A stretch of DNA of 64,000 nucleotides. It comes from Fulvivirga maritima. Its GTDB lineage: Bacteria; Bacteroidota; Bacteroidia; Cytophagales; Cyclobacteriaceae. The translations under genes and the position numbers were made by a program. Shown in pieces: positions 29,478 to 39,117 of this stretch. Numbering within the stretch: the first letter of the stretch is position 1; every line of letters starts with the position of its first letter. The stretch spans positions 5,513,001 through 5,577,000 of the forward strand of contig NZ_CP089980.1 in assembly GCF_021389955.1 (NCBI RefSeq), given 5' to 3'. Under the pieces are notes generated by a model that did no database searches, was not told the DNA's origin, and saw only the letters and a program-made list of their open reading frames with translations.

Positions 29478-31061
29478 ATGCACGGAAAAAACAGAATAGG
29501 ATATAACCTTTTAGAGACCGAACTCGGCACTGTTAAAGCTTTTAGTCCTATCACTAAAGAATCCTTGCCTGAAAAATTCGATGTAGCCGGACAAGATGAA
29601 GTAAATGCGGCACTGGAGCAAGCCGAAAAGGCATTTGGTGCTTATAAATACGTCAGCGCAGCTAAGAAAGCTGATTTTCTTGATGCCATAGCTGATGAAA
29701 TATTAGCCCTTGGAGATGCGCTTATAGAAAGAGCCTGCCTCGAGTCTGCATTACCAGAAGGACGCATAAGAGGAGAAAGAGGGAGAACCATGGGGCAGCT
29801 TAAAATGTTTGCCACACTACTTAGAGACGGCTCTTGGGTAGAAGCCAGTATAGAGCCTGCTATGCCAGACAGGGAACCTTTACCTCGTGCAGACTTGAGA
29901 AAAATGCTTAGACCTGTAGGGCCAGTAGTAGTTTTTACTGCCAGTAACTTTCCATTGGCATTCTCTACTGCAGGTGGAGATACCTCTTCGGCGCTGGCCG
30001 CAGGAAACCCTGTGATCGTAAAAGCTCACGAATCTCATTTAGGTACTAACGAGATGGTTTCTGATGCCATAGCCCGAGCTGCAGAAAAAACAGGAATGCC
30101 TGACGGTGTTTTCAGTAGCCTTACAGGAAATGGATATGAAATAGGTAAGCAATTAGTGCAACACCCTAAAGCTAAATCTGTAGCCTTTACAGGTTCATTC
30201 AAAGGGGGTAAAGCGCTATATGACCTGGCTAACGAAAGAGAAAACCCCATTCCGGTATTTGCAGAAATGGGAAGCATCAACCCTGTTTTTGTAATGCCAG
30301 ATAAAGTAGCAGCTGATCCTGAAGGTTTAGCTAAAGCTACAGCGGGCTCTATTAACATGGGTGTAGGTCAGTTTTGTACTAATCCAGGCCTTATCATAGG
30401 TATTGAGTCAGATGCACTCAGCACTTACATTAGCACCCTAGCCAAAGAAACCGAAAGCATGCAAGCTACTGCTATGTTAAATAGCGGCATAGCTAAAGCT
30501 TATAAAGCTGGAGCCGAAAATGCCGGTTCTCAGAATGGAGTACAAGTATTAGCTAAAGGAGCTGAAGCAGAAGAAGGCCTGGAAGGGCAGTCTACTGTGG
30601 CCACCGTTTCGGCAGCTGACTTCTTGAAAAACCCTGAACTACAGCACGAAGTTTTCGGACCATTTTCATTAGTAGTAACCTGCGCTGATAGTGCTGAAGT
30701 AGAAAAAGTAATTGCTTCTTTATCAGGACAGCTTACCACTACCTTCTTAGCTACAGAGAAAGATGTGGCTGAGTTTGATCAAATTATTAAAGATGCCTCT
30801 GAACTATGTGGAAGACTTATCTTCAATAGCTTCCCTACTGGCGTAGAAGTGTGTCATAGTATGCAGCACGGTGGTCCGTACCCTGCGGCTACTGATTCTC
30901 GCTTTACCTCTGTAGGTACTGGAGCCATCAAAAGATTTGTAAGACCAGTTTGCTATCAGGATGCCCCTAAAAGCATTCTTCCTGAAGAGCTTCATGATGA
31001 TAATCCTCTTGATATATGGAGGTTAGTCAATGGCGCTTGGACTAAGGACAAAATAGCATGA
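29478..31061 (+). CDS. 2-oxoglutarate semialdehyde dehydrogenase (KGSADH-type ALDH)
   Basis: This 527-residue protein of the aldehyde dehydrogenase superfamily has catalytic Cys300 (GQFCTNPG), general-base Glu263 (FAEMGS) and an NAD-binding stretch (VAFTGSFKGG). Its length and motifs suit the KGSADH class that oxidises 2-oxoglutarate semialdehyde to 2-oxoglutarate in hydroxyproline and sugar-acid breakdown. It starts 16 bases after the deaminase gene. It would complete conversion of hydroxyproline to a TCA intermediate. A strong hairpin follows at 31083-31152. Confidence 0.88.
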   Translation: MHGKNRIGYNLLETELGTVKAFSPITKESLPEKFDVAGQDEVNAALEQAEKAFGAYKYVSAAKKADFLDAIADEILALGDALIERACLESALPEGRIRGERGRTMGQLKMFATLLRDGSWVEASIEPAMPDREPLPRADLRKMLRPVGPVVVFTASNFPLAFSTAGGDTSSALAAGNPVIVKAHESHLGTNEMVSDAIARAAEKTGMPDGVFSSLTGNGYEIGKQLVQHPKAKSVAFTGSFKGGKALYDLANERENPIPVFAEMGSINPVFVMPDKVAADPEGLAKATAGSINMGVGQFCTNPGLIIGIESDALSTYISTLAKETESMQATAMLNSGIAKAYKAGAENAGSQNGVQVLAKGAEAEEGLEGQSTVATVSAADFLKNPELQHEVFGPFSLVVTCADSAEVEKVIASLSGQLTTTFLATEKDVAEFDQIIKDASELCGRLIFNSFPTGVEVCHSMQHGGPYPAATDSRFTSVGTGAIKRFVRPVCYQDAPKSILPEELHDDNPLDIWRLVNGAWTKDKIA

Positions 31062-31082
31062 TAAAATATAGGTTTTGATAAT

Positions 31083-31152
31083 GAGTGATAGCTGGGTATA
31101 ATAAGGTTGAAATTTCTTTGTCATCTGCCAAATAGCTATCACTCTTTTTTTT
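31083..31152 (+). terminator. Hairpin with T-run after the dehydrogenase gene
   Basis: The 11-base arms 31083-31093 and 31134-31144 are perfectly complementary and are followed by eight T residues. The 40-base loop is long for an intrinsic terminator. It could lower read-through into the epimerase-oxidase-peptidase half of the operon. Confidence 0.6.
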
Positions 31153-31184
31153 AATTATTGACATTAACACCCCGTTAAAATTAA

Positions 31185-32187
31185 ATGGCAGTAAGTGAAT
31201 TCATCTGCATTGATGCTCATACCTGCGGCAACCCGGTAAGGGTGGTAAAAACAGGCGGCCCTCAGCTAGAGGGCTCTACTATGAGCGAAAAAAAGACAAC
31301 ATTTCCTGAAGGAATATGACTGGATAAGAAAAGGACTCATGTTTGAGCCAAGAGGCCATGATATGATGTCTGGAAGCATCCTCTACCCTCCTGCTGATCC
31401 TCAAAATGACTCAGGTGTATTGTTTATTGAAACCAGTGGCTGCCTGCCTATGTGTGGCCATGGCACTATTGGTACAGTAACCATAGCTATAGAACAAGGC
31501 CTTATTATACCTAAAACTCCTGGCAGACTGCGTTTAGAAACCCCCGCCGGATTAGTTTTGGTAGAATATCAGCAGACAGGAAAGAAGGTAGACTGGGTAA
31601 GACTTACCAATGTAAAATCATATCTGGCAGCACAAAACCTCACTATAGAAGCCCCAGACCTAGGCACACTAACCTTTGATGTAGCCTATGGTGGTAATTT
31701 TTATGCTATTGTAGATGAACAGGAAAATTTTTTAGGAGTACATAATTACGCAGCTGCAGAGCTCATACGCTGGAGTTTGGTAATCAGGAAAATGATCAAC
31801 GAAAAATACACTTTTGTTCATCCTGAAGACGAAACGATAAGAGGCCTATCACACATGCTCTGGACTGGTGCTCCCTTAGACGCTAAAAGTACAGCTCGTA
31901 ATGCTGTGTTTTATGGAGACAAGGCCATAGACAGATCACCATGTGGCACGGGCACCTCTGCCCGTATGTCACAGTGGTACGCTAAAGGCCTTCTTCAAAA
32001 AGGAGAAGAATTTATCCATGAAAGCTACATCGGCTCACAATTTATAGGAAGAATAGAAGAAGAGACCGAAATAGACGGCAAGCCAGCAATCATCCCCAGC
32101 ATACAAGGTTGGGCAAGAGTTACTGGCTTTAACACCATCCTTATAGATGATGATGATCCATACGCCTTTGGATTCCAGGTTATTTGA
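31185..32187 (+). pseudogene. 4-hydroxyproline 2-epimerase (proline racemase family) with +1 frameshift
   Basis: The family protein starts at ATG 31185 (FICIDAHTCGNPVRVV). The frame breaks at a run of seven A residues (31288-31294); six A residues would restore one 333-residue frame, the normal family length. With that correction the two catalytic cysteines are Cys90 (MCGHGT) and Cys253 (RSPCGTGTS), the Cys/Cys pair of active epimerases and racemases. The enzyme would convert trans-4-hydroxy-L-proline to cis-4-hydroxy-D-proline, the substrate of the next gene. All other residues look intact, so a consensus error or slippage at the A-run is as likely as true inactivation. As written, only the part from Met52 (31339) onward is readable. 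Confidence 0.85.
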
Positions 32188-32197
32188 TAAATAAGAA

Positions 32198-33448
32198 ATG
32201 AAAAAGAAAGTTGCCATAGTCGGAGCCGGTATGATCGGGCTCTGCAGCGCTTATTACTTGCGCAAAAAAGGTCATGAAGTAATAGTTATAGATGATCACG
32301 ATGGTTATGGAGGAGCTTCTGTAGGTAATGCAGGCTTCCTATGCCCTAGCCACGTAGTCCCTCTCGCCTCTCCGGGTATTATTACCCAGGGTATCAAATG
32401 GATGCTAAACGAAAAAAGTCCTTTCTACATTAAACCCAGGTTAAACAAAGAGCTGATCTCCTGGGGACTTAAATTTAAAAAGGCGGCTACAGCCGAAAAA
32501 GTAAAAACAGCGGCTCCTTTTCTACACCAGATTACTACTGCCAGTCAAAAATTAGCTGAACAGCTGCTGGAAGATGAAAAAATTGATGCTGGCTATAATA
32601 GAAATGGCCTGCTTATGCTGTGCCAGTCAGAAAAAGAGCTACACCATGAGCAAGAGGCAGCAGATATAGCCAAAGGTTTTGGCCAAAGTGCCGAGATACT
32701 TACCCCAGAAGAAGTGGCTAAGCTCAACCCGGGCCTGGACCTCAACATCTGTGGCGCGGTATATTTCCCTAACGATACTATGATTAATCCACACATCTTC
32801 CTGAAAGAATTTCAGAAAGTGCTAAAAGCTGACGGCGTGGAGTTTATGTTCAATACTAAAATAAAAGCTTTTGAGAAAGAAAATGGTGAAGTCACCGGAC
32901 TAGTCACCTCTTCTTCTACTATAAAAGCTGACGATTATGTTTTAGCTGCAGGCAGTGCAACCTCTCAGTTGTTAAGGTTACTGGGAGTGAGCCTGCCTAT
33001 GGTGGGTGGTAAAGGCTATAGCTTTACCGTTAATAATCCTCCTGCCACGCCTAAAGTACCAGCTATTCTGGCCGACGGAAAAGTGTCTATGTCACCAATG
33101 ATGGATGGCCTGCGTTTTTCTGGCACTATGGAAATCAATGATCTGAACAGCGCCATCAATCACAAAAGAGTGCAAGGTATAATAGATACAGTTACTTCAT
33201 TTTTGCCACAGTTTAAAAAGAGTAATTTTACTGATATTAAACCCTGGTCTGGCTTCAGGCCGTGCTCTCCTGATGGGCTGCCTTATGTGGGTAAATCTAA
33301 AAAGTTTAGTAACCTTACTGTGGCTGCAGGCCATGCCATGCTAGGCATCACTCTTGGGCCGGTTACTGGTGATATTGTAGCTAAAATCATCAATGAAGAG
33401 CCTAGTGACATGGATTTATCTTTACTGGCAGTAGACAGATATAACTAA
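32198..33448 (+). CDS. FAD-dependent D-amino-acid (cis-4-hydroxy-D-proline) oxidase/dehydrogenase
   Basis: This 416-residue protein of the DAO/DadA family starts with the Rossmann FAD motif VAIVGAGMIGL followed by VIVIDD, and ends with the family motif HAMLGITLGPVTG. The start lies ten bases after the epimerase stop. In hydroxyproline operons this enzyme oxidises cis-4-hydroxy-D-proline to the pyrroline substrate of the first gene product. General D-amino-acid dehydrogenase activity is the alternative, but the neighbours favour hydroxyproline. Confidence 0.88.
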   Translation: MKKKVAIVGAGMIGLCSAYYLRKKGHEVIVIDDHDGYGGASVGNAGFLCPSHVVPLASPGIITQGIKWMLNEKSPFYIKPRLNKELISWGLKFKKAATAEKVKTAAPFLHQITTASQKLAEQLLEDEKIDAGYNRNGLLMLCQSEKELHHEQEAADIAKGFGQSAEILTPEEVAKLNPGLDLNICGAVYFPNDTMINPHIFLKEFQKVLKADGVEFMFNTKIKAFEKENGEVTGLVTSSSTIKADDYVLAAGSATSQLLRLLGVSLPMVGGKGYSFTVNNPPATPKVPAILADGKVSMSPMMDGLRFSGTMEINDLNSAINHKRVQGIIDTVTSFLPQFKKSNFTDIKPWSGFRPCSPDGLPYVGKSKKFSNLTVAAGHAMLGITLGPVTGDIVAKIINEEPSDMDLSLLAVDRYN

Positions 33449-33476
33449 ATTTAAAATCAAACAAACCGAATATTAA

Positions 33477-35699
33477 ATGATATATAGAGCCATTACTTTC
33501 ATCATTACCTGCTGCTTTCTTGTGGGGCAAGCACACGCACAGGATGACACGATCACCCTGGAAAAAATATTTTCAACAGCCGAATTTCGGTCTGATTATT
33601 CAGGGCAAAAAAGGTGGATAGATGAAGGTGATGGCTATACTATGCTTCAAAGAAATGAAGCCGGCACTGGCCTGGACATAGTAAAATATAATACGGCTAC
33701 GGGTGATCAAACTGTACTCATTAGTGCTGCTTCTTTAATACCTAAAGGTGCCAGTGAACCTCTGCGTATTGAAAACTACGAGTGGTCTCATGATAAATCA
33801 AAGTTGCTTATCTACACTAACTCCAAGAGAGTATGGAGGCAAAATACAAAAGGAGATTACTGGGTTAAAGATCTGGAAACCGGCGCTCTAAACCAACTAG
33901 GTAAGGACTTGCCTGCTTCTTCACTTATGTTCGCGAAATTTTCACCTGACGATAGCCAGGTAGCTTATGTTAGTAAGCACAATCTATACACAGAAACTGT
34001 GGCTAATAATGAAGTAACGCAGCTTACTTTTGATGGAACCGAGAAAATAATCAACGGTACTTTTGACTGGGCTTATGAAGAAGAATTTGGCTGTAGAGAT
34101 GGATTTAGATGGAGTCCTGACAGTAAAAAAATAGCCTATTGGCAACTAGACGCCAGCCCTATCAAAGACTTTTTAATGATCAACAATACTGATTCTTTAT
34201 ACTCTTATACCATTCCTATTCAATACCCTAAAGTAGGCATGGATAACTCCACTTGCAAAGTGGGTGTGCTTAGCCTTTCTGATAAAAAAACCACCTGGAT
34301 GAAGGTAGGTGAAGACGAAAGCAATAACTACATCCCGCGTATGTACTGGGCTGATAATTCTGACCAAATACTTATTCAGCGACTGAACAGAAAGCAAAAC
34401 ATTAATACCGTAATGATGTGTAACGCAGCCAGCGGAGCATCTGAGGTTATTTATACTGATAAAGATGACACTTGGGTAAACGTAGTGGACGATCTACTAT
34501 TCTTCAACAAAGGAAGAGATTTCACTTGGGTGAGTGAAAAAAATGGTTGGAACAGTGTTTACAAAGTCAGTAGAGATGGCAAAAAGGAGACTTTACTTAC
34601 TCCCGGCACTTTTGATGTTATCAATATTGAACTTATTGATACCAAAAATGGCTGGATTTACTACAAAGCTTCTCCTGATAATGCCACCCAGAAATACCTG
34701 TATAGAAATAAGATTTCTTCCAACAAAAAATTTGAAAGACTCACTCCTAAAAACCAGCCCGGCACACACAGCTATGACATTAGCCCCAATGGAAAATGGG
34801 CTTTTCATACTTATTCTAAAGCAGGCATGCCTCCTGTAACTAATTTAGTTTCCTTACCTGATCATAAACAGGTACGCATGATAGTAGAAAACAAGGACCT
34901 GAAAAATACGCTAGCCAAACTCAACATCTCAGAACAGCAGTTTTTCACCATTGAAAAGGAAGGCATTTCATTTGATTATTACATGATCACACCTCCTGAT
35001 TTTGACGAAAGCAAAAAATACCCCGTGCTATTCAATGTTTATGGAGAGCCTGCTGGCCAAACAGTACTTGATGCCTGGGGCGGCAGAAACTTCCTTTACC
35101 ATCAGATGCTAGCACAGCAAGGTTACATTGTAATGAGCATAGATAACCGAGGTACACCAGCACCAAAAGGTAGAGAGTGGAGAAAAAGCATATATGCTAA
35201 ACTGGGCGTAATTTCATCTAAAGACCAAGCCGATGTTACCAAACTGCTTATTGATAAATATTCGTTTATTGATAAAGACAGAATTGGCATCTGGGGCTGG
35301 AGTGGCGGCGGATCTATGACGCTCAATGCACTTTTCCGTTATCCTGAAATTTATAAAGCCGGCATCAGCGTAGCTCCTGTTGCGGACATTCATCTTTATG
35401 ACAATATTTATCAGGAAAGATATTGTGGATTGTTAACCGAAAAAGCTGAGGAATACATCCAGAGTTCACCAGTAAACTTCGCTAAAAACCTGGAAGGAAA
35501 GCTTTTATTGGTTCATGGTACAGGAGATGACAATGTTCATTATCAAAACTCAGAAGTGCTTATTAATAAACTCATTAAACAAAATAAAGTATTCTCTTTC
35601 ATGTCTTACCCTAACCGATCTCATGGCATCTATGAGGGGTATAATACTTCAAGACATCTCTATGAAACCATGTTTAGTTTTATAAAAAGTAATTTGTAA
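33477..35699 (+). CDS. Dipeptidyl peptidase IV (S9B), secreted
   Basis: The protein has 740 residues and a signal peptide ending at AHAQ. The N-terminal beta-propeller carries DWAYEEEFG, the Glu motif that binds the substrate N-terminus in DPP-IV. The C-terminal hydrolase has the triad Ser609 (WGWSGGGS), Asp684 (GTGDD) and His716 (NRSHG); the 32-residue Asp-His spacing is that of the family. It cleaves X-Pro (and X-Hyp) dipeptides. Being last in the hydroxyproline operon, 28 bases after the oxidase, it fits liberation of proline/hydroxyproline dipeptides from structural proteins. Confidence 0.92.
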   Translation: MIYRAITFIITCCFLVGQAHAQDDTITLEKIFSTAEFRSDYSGQKRWIDEGDGYTMLQRNEAGTGLDIVKYNTATGDQTVLISAASLIPKGASEPLRIENYEWSHDKSKLLIYTNSKRVWRQNTKGDYWVKDLETGALNQLGKDLPASSLMFAKFSPDDSQVAYVSKHNLYTETVANNEVTQLTFDGTEKIINGTFDWAYEEEFGCRDGFRWSPDSKKIAYWQLDASPIKDFLMINNTDSLYSYTIPIQYPKVGMDNSTCKVGVLSLSDKKTTWMKVGEDESNNYIPRMYWADNSDQILIQRLNRKQNINTVMMCNAASGASEVIYTDKDDTWVNVVDDLLFFNKGRDFTWVSEKNGWNSVYKVSRDGKKETLLTPGTFDVINIELIDTKNGWIYYKASPDNATQKYLYRNKISSNKKFERLTPKNQPGTHSYDISPNGKWAFHTYSKAGMPPVTNLVSLPDHKQVRMIVENKDLKNTLAKLNISEQQFFTIEKEGISFDYYMITPPDFDESKKYPVLFNVYGEPAGQTVLDAWGGRNFLYHQMLAQQGYIVMSIDNRGTPAPKGREWRKSIYAKLGVISSKDQADVTKLLIDKYSFIDKDRIGIWGWSGGGSMTLNALFRYPEIYKAGISVAPVADIHLYDNIYQERYCGLLTEKAEEYIQSSPVNFAKNLEGKLLLVHGTGDDNVHYQNSEVLINKLIKQNKVFSFMSYPNRSHGIYEGYNTSRHLYETMFSFIKSNL

Positions 35700-36125
35700 A
35701 AAAAGAGGTTGTATATAAAATATCAAAACAGTTGAGATGTGATAAATTATGAATCAGTACCGATCTTCGACTCGCCTCAGTGAATCGGCTTTGTTACTTT
35801 TTGATCGATTGTAAAAAAGTAAAGAGCCTAAGCGATGGAACACAGGCACTAGATGATCCAAATGGATTGGTATTTGAAAAGTCTTACTTAAAAGAATAGA
35901 TTAATGTATACCTTCAAACCAATGATTTGTCATTATTCTTGGTACGATTGAAACAAGTATTAGGTCTCAACATAACCTCAATTTAAGAAAGTCAATATAA
36001 CTCAAAGCGCTTTACATTTTGTTTGCTTTGAAGCCGCAGAAACAAAAAAGCCCCGCAAGAATTAATCTTGCGGGGCTTTTGTATGTTGTATATTAGCTAC
36101 AACCTCTTCTAATTTACACTAAGTG
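35700..36125. other. Intergenic region with a repeat fragment
   Basis: No gene is visible. Bases about 35745-35850 carry a single F repeat module (TTACTTTTT/AAAAAAGTAA stem with GATCGATTG loop), the only repeat copy near the hydroxyproline operon. The region ends with the terminator at 36046-36080. Confidence 0.6.
36046..36080. terminator. Bidirectional terminator
   Basis: The 15-base arms 36046-36060 and 36066-36080 (AAAAGCCCCGCAAGA) are perfectly complementary with a five-base loop; the A- and T-runs allow termination on both strands. It serves the minus-strand gene ending at 36126. Confidence 0.9.
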
Positions 36126-38723
36126 TTATTTTATCTGCACTTTTCTTTTCACATCAGTCACTGCATTCTTTATTTTAATAATATACATTCCTGACTTCAT
36201 TTCTGCTCCACTTAGCAAGTCAAAACTATTAGTATTAGTTTGACCTTTATACACTTCTTTACCATAGATATCTACTACTGAAATATCTGTAGGCAAGGCA
36301 TTTTTATTAGCAAATTCTACTTTTAGCACTCCACCTTCTGCTACTGGGTTAGGATATACCATCAGGTCAGCATCGGTAGCAGCTTGTGCCACTTCCATAT
36401 CTGAAACCGGAGGATTAGAATGGAAGCAGTATTCTGCCCAGTCAATACCTGTTTGAGTTTCTACACTACCCGATCTGGCAGAAGAATTAACGCTATTAAA
36501 TCTATACCATCTGGTATAAGGACTAGCAGCACCAGACACCCCTGACACTAATTGTAAGCGATAATCAAAATGCGCAGTTCTTGTAGATTCACCTTCATAA
36601 ATATAATCAGTGTTAGTAACTACAGCTATAACCACTCCATTAATAGAAGGCTGATCAAGCTTTAAGCTTACAGGGCCGCTCTCTACTAAAGCACTGTATA
36701 CTGGCTCACCACTTGTGTTTCTGTATACCAACTGGCAAGTCATATTTTCTCCTATTGGCTGGAAATTAACCGCTACAGAATCGCCTGTTACTGTTAAAGG
36801 AATCTGGTTAGCACCTGACCAACCCGGAGTAGTACGAGACTCAGGAGTAAGTAGACCTGAACCATTATTAGTAGTTTTAACATAAGGTGTAGCTACCCAC
36901 ACTTCAGGGTTCAACCAAGAAGGTTGCCATTCTGCGCCAATATTAGTTTGGAAGTTACCATCTATAAGATTAACAATAGCATTTCTCCACGGACCAAAAT
37001 CTACCAAGGCTTGCTTGGCACGATATTCAGAAATCAGCCTTCTAATCTGAGCTTCTCCTATACCATCAGCCATACCTTCCAGCACTCGACCTTCACAGTA
37101 TCTCCATATCCAGGGAATAGCACCATCACCAAGCGTAAGCCCTACAAAAGTGGGGAATGAAGTACTGTATTGATGTCCTCCTAAATAGGTTCTCCAGGTA
37201 CAAATCTGCTGATTACCATCAAACATGTTTACACCTTCAGCAGAAGGTCCGCCAAAGCTACCATCTTGCAACCAGCCAGAATAACATTCTATAGGCATAA
37301 AAGGAGCTATAAAATCTGTACCATTAAGGAATCCCATTGAGCTGTAGTTCTGATTTCTTCTGGCATCGGCAGTTTGTTGTAACCACACGTTACCTCCTTC
37401 ATGGAACCATGCTGACTGTTTTACACCAGGTAAATCAGCTAACAAAGCATGAATACCTTCATGAACCATAGCACTTTGTTGCGCCTCTTTATCAGGGTAA
37501 GTACAAGCAGGGTCAAAGCTATAAATAGGGTAATATGAAGCCAATACCATCGGCCAGCTCGTTCCATTATAGTAAATAGCACTTTGCCATCCGCCAAGGT
37601 CAGTATTAGAAGCATTATCAGTACAAAGCCCTGAACCATACAGGTATACTGCACTTCTGTAACCATTTTTAGCTCTCAAATCTGGTGGCCATCCCATTTC
37701 ATCTCTGAAATAAGCAAAATCAGTATTCATTCTTTGTAATAAAGGAGTGATGGCTGCAGAAGTAACTAATGAATTAGCATTAGGTCCCCAGCGGAAAGTC
37801 CACCAGTCAGAAGATGATGTTCCAACTACCTGAGGGCAATCATCTAACACCTGCGTAGGTGTAGATAATGATGGAAACTCATCAGCAAAGTTATAACTGA
37901 TATTAGGAGAATATTCAGGCCATTCGAAAGACTCACCGCTATTTGTGCTTACAGACACATAAAAAGAAGCGGAACTTGTAGTGCCACAACTGTTAGTATA
38001 CACTGCAGTGTAAGTACCTGTAGCTCCCGAAGTAACGTTACTCACTACTGCCTGTCTGGTTGTAGAAGTATAACCCGCAGGACCAGACCAGCTCCAAGAG
38101 CCACCTGATGTTGGTTGAGGACCAAAGCGAATATCATCACCAGAAGCCACAGTAATATTAGTGCCAGAGCTCCAGCTGCCGCCATTTACCTGATAATAAG
38201 GAGTAATAGAAGTAGCAGGACATCCGCTGTTGCCTACATAACCAATAGCTCTCCACTCTAAAATACCAGTACTCTGACTAGTATTAGACATTGAAAGGCG
38301 TAGACGCGTGGTGGTTACATCATTTATGGAAAGTGTATTCCATGCATCTTTTACTCTTGGCACATTACCAAGACTCACCCATGATGATCCGTTCCAGTAT
38401 TCTGCATAGGCAGTGGTTGGGGTTAATACCCCGCCCCCATCATCAAACCAATACACTTGAGTGGAAGTGAACGTTACATTTTCGGTCCAGTCATATTGTA
38501 CCCACTGAATAGAGTTTGGGTTGTTCCAGTTTCCATAAGCACCTTGAGAGTTATCACTAGAACTAGACGGACTAGAGCCATCATTAATAGCTGAAAGCGT
38601 TTCCCAAGGCGATACATAGGAGGTAGAACTGGTGGCCGTAATGGCCATGTTAGTCTGAGCTTGCAAGCTCGAGCAAAATGCCAGAGCAAGACTCAATAAA
38701 AACAAGAATCTTAATTTTCTCAT
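36126..38723 (-). CDS. T9SS-secreted putative metallopeptidase with discoidin-like and PKD/Ig-like domains
   Basis: The 865-residue protein has a signal peptide (ends SLQAQ), then a discoidin-like module (about 25-165; WVQYDW, TQVYWFDD) closely resembling the C-terminal module of the GH127 at 1034, then an Ig/PKD-like domain (about 168-262). The central domain has HEGIH (His421, Glu422, His425), followed by WFHEGGNVW, a gluzincin-like zinc site. The C-terminal 75 residues (VYPNPV ... GMYIIKI, ending KVQIK) are a type A sorting domain for type IX secretion. It is presumably a surface or extracellular protease. It is transcribed alone, convergent with the DPP-IV gene. Confidence 0.8.
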   Translation of the reverse strand: MRKLRFLFLLSLALAFCSSLQAQTNMAITATSSTSYVSPWETLSAINDGSSPSSSSDNSQGAYGNWNNPNSIQWVQYDWTENVTFTSTQVYWFDDGGGVLTPTTAYAEYWNGSSWVSLGNVPRVKDAWNTLSINDVTTTRLRLSMSNTSQSTGILEWRAIGYVGNSGCPATSITPYYQVNGGSWSSGTNITVASGDDIRFGPQPTSGGSWSWSGPAGYTSTTRQAVVSNVTSGATGTYTAVYTNSCGTTSSASFYVSVSTNSGESFEWPEYSPNISYNFADEFPSLSTPTQVLDDCPQVVGTSSSDWWTFRWGPNANSLVTSAAITPLLQRMNTDFAYFRDEMGWPPDLRAKNGYRSAVYLYGSGLCTDNASNTDLGGWQSAIYYNGTSWPMVLASYYPIYSFDPACTYPDKEAQQSAMVHEGIHALLADLPGVKQSAWFHEGGNVWLQQTADARRNQNYSSMGFLNGTDFIAPFMPIECYSGWLQDGSFGGPSAEGVNMFDGNQQICTWRTYLGGHQYSTSFPTFVGLTLGDGAIPWIWRYCEGRVLEGMADGIGEAQIRRLISEYRAKQALVDFGPWRNAIVNLIDGNFQTNIGAEWQPSWLNPEVWVATPYVKTTNNGSGLLTPESRTTPGWSGANQIPLTVTGDSVAVNFQPIGENMTCQLVYRNTSGEPVYSALVESGPVSLKLDQPSINGVVIAVVTNTDYIYEGESTRTAHFDYRLQLVSGVSGAASPYTRWYRFNSVNSSARSGSVETQTGIDWAEYCFHSNPPVSDMEVAQAATDADLMVYPNPVAEGGVLKVEFANKNALPTDISVVDIYGKEVYKGQTNTNSFDLLSGAEMKSGMYIIKIKNAVTDVKRKVQIK

Positions 38724-39117
38724 TTTAAAACAGTTTAAGTTGATTAAAAAATTATTGGATGGTACATAAGACCATATTTGGTAAGTACAAGTTATAAAGA
38801 TCAGGTGGCAGCTTCCAGCACTTACCTTACAAGAAACAATGCTTTTTTAACCGACACCTTCTTTCTTTTATTATTTCAAAATACGCCAGTCACTGTTATA
38901 CTCATATGAATTAAATGCAATACCCAAATAACCAGCAAGTTGACTGTATCTTTGATCAAATAACCTACATTTAACATTGGTTTAATTTTTTTCATATTAT
39001 TTAAGACTATATTCGTATGAAGTAGATGCACAACCTAAACCTATGTTCAACCTAATCAGTGCAAAGGAAAACCTATGCATATGTGTTTCTATGCCGCGCT
39101 GATCACTAACTATTAAA
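38724..39117. other. Divergent intergenic region upstream of the RNase toxin gene
   Basis: These 394 AT-rich bases must hold both divergent promoters. TATATTCG at about 39008 is a near match to TAnnTTTG for the plus strand but leaves a 100-base leader. No composite repeat is present here. Confidence 0.4.
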
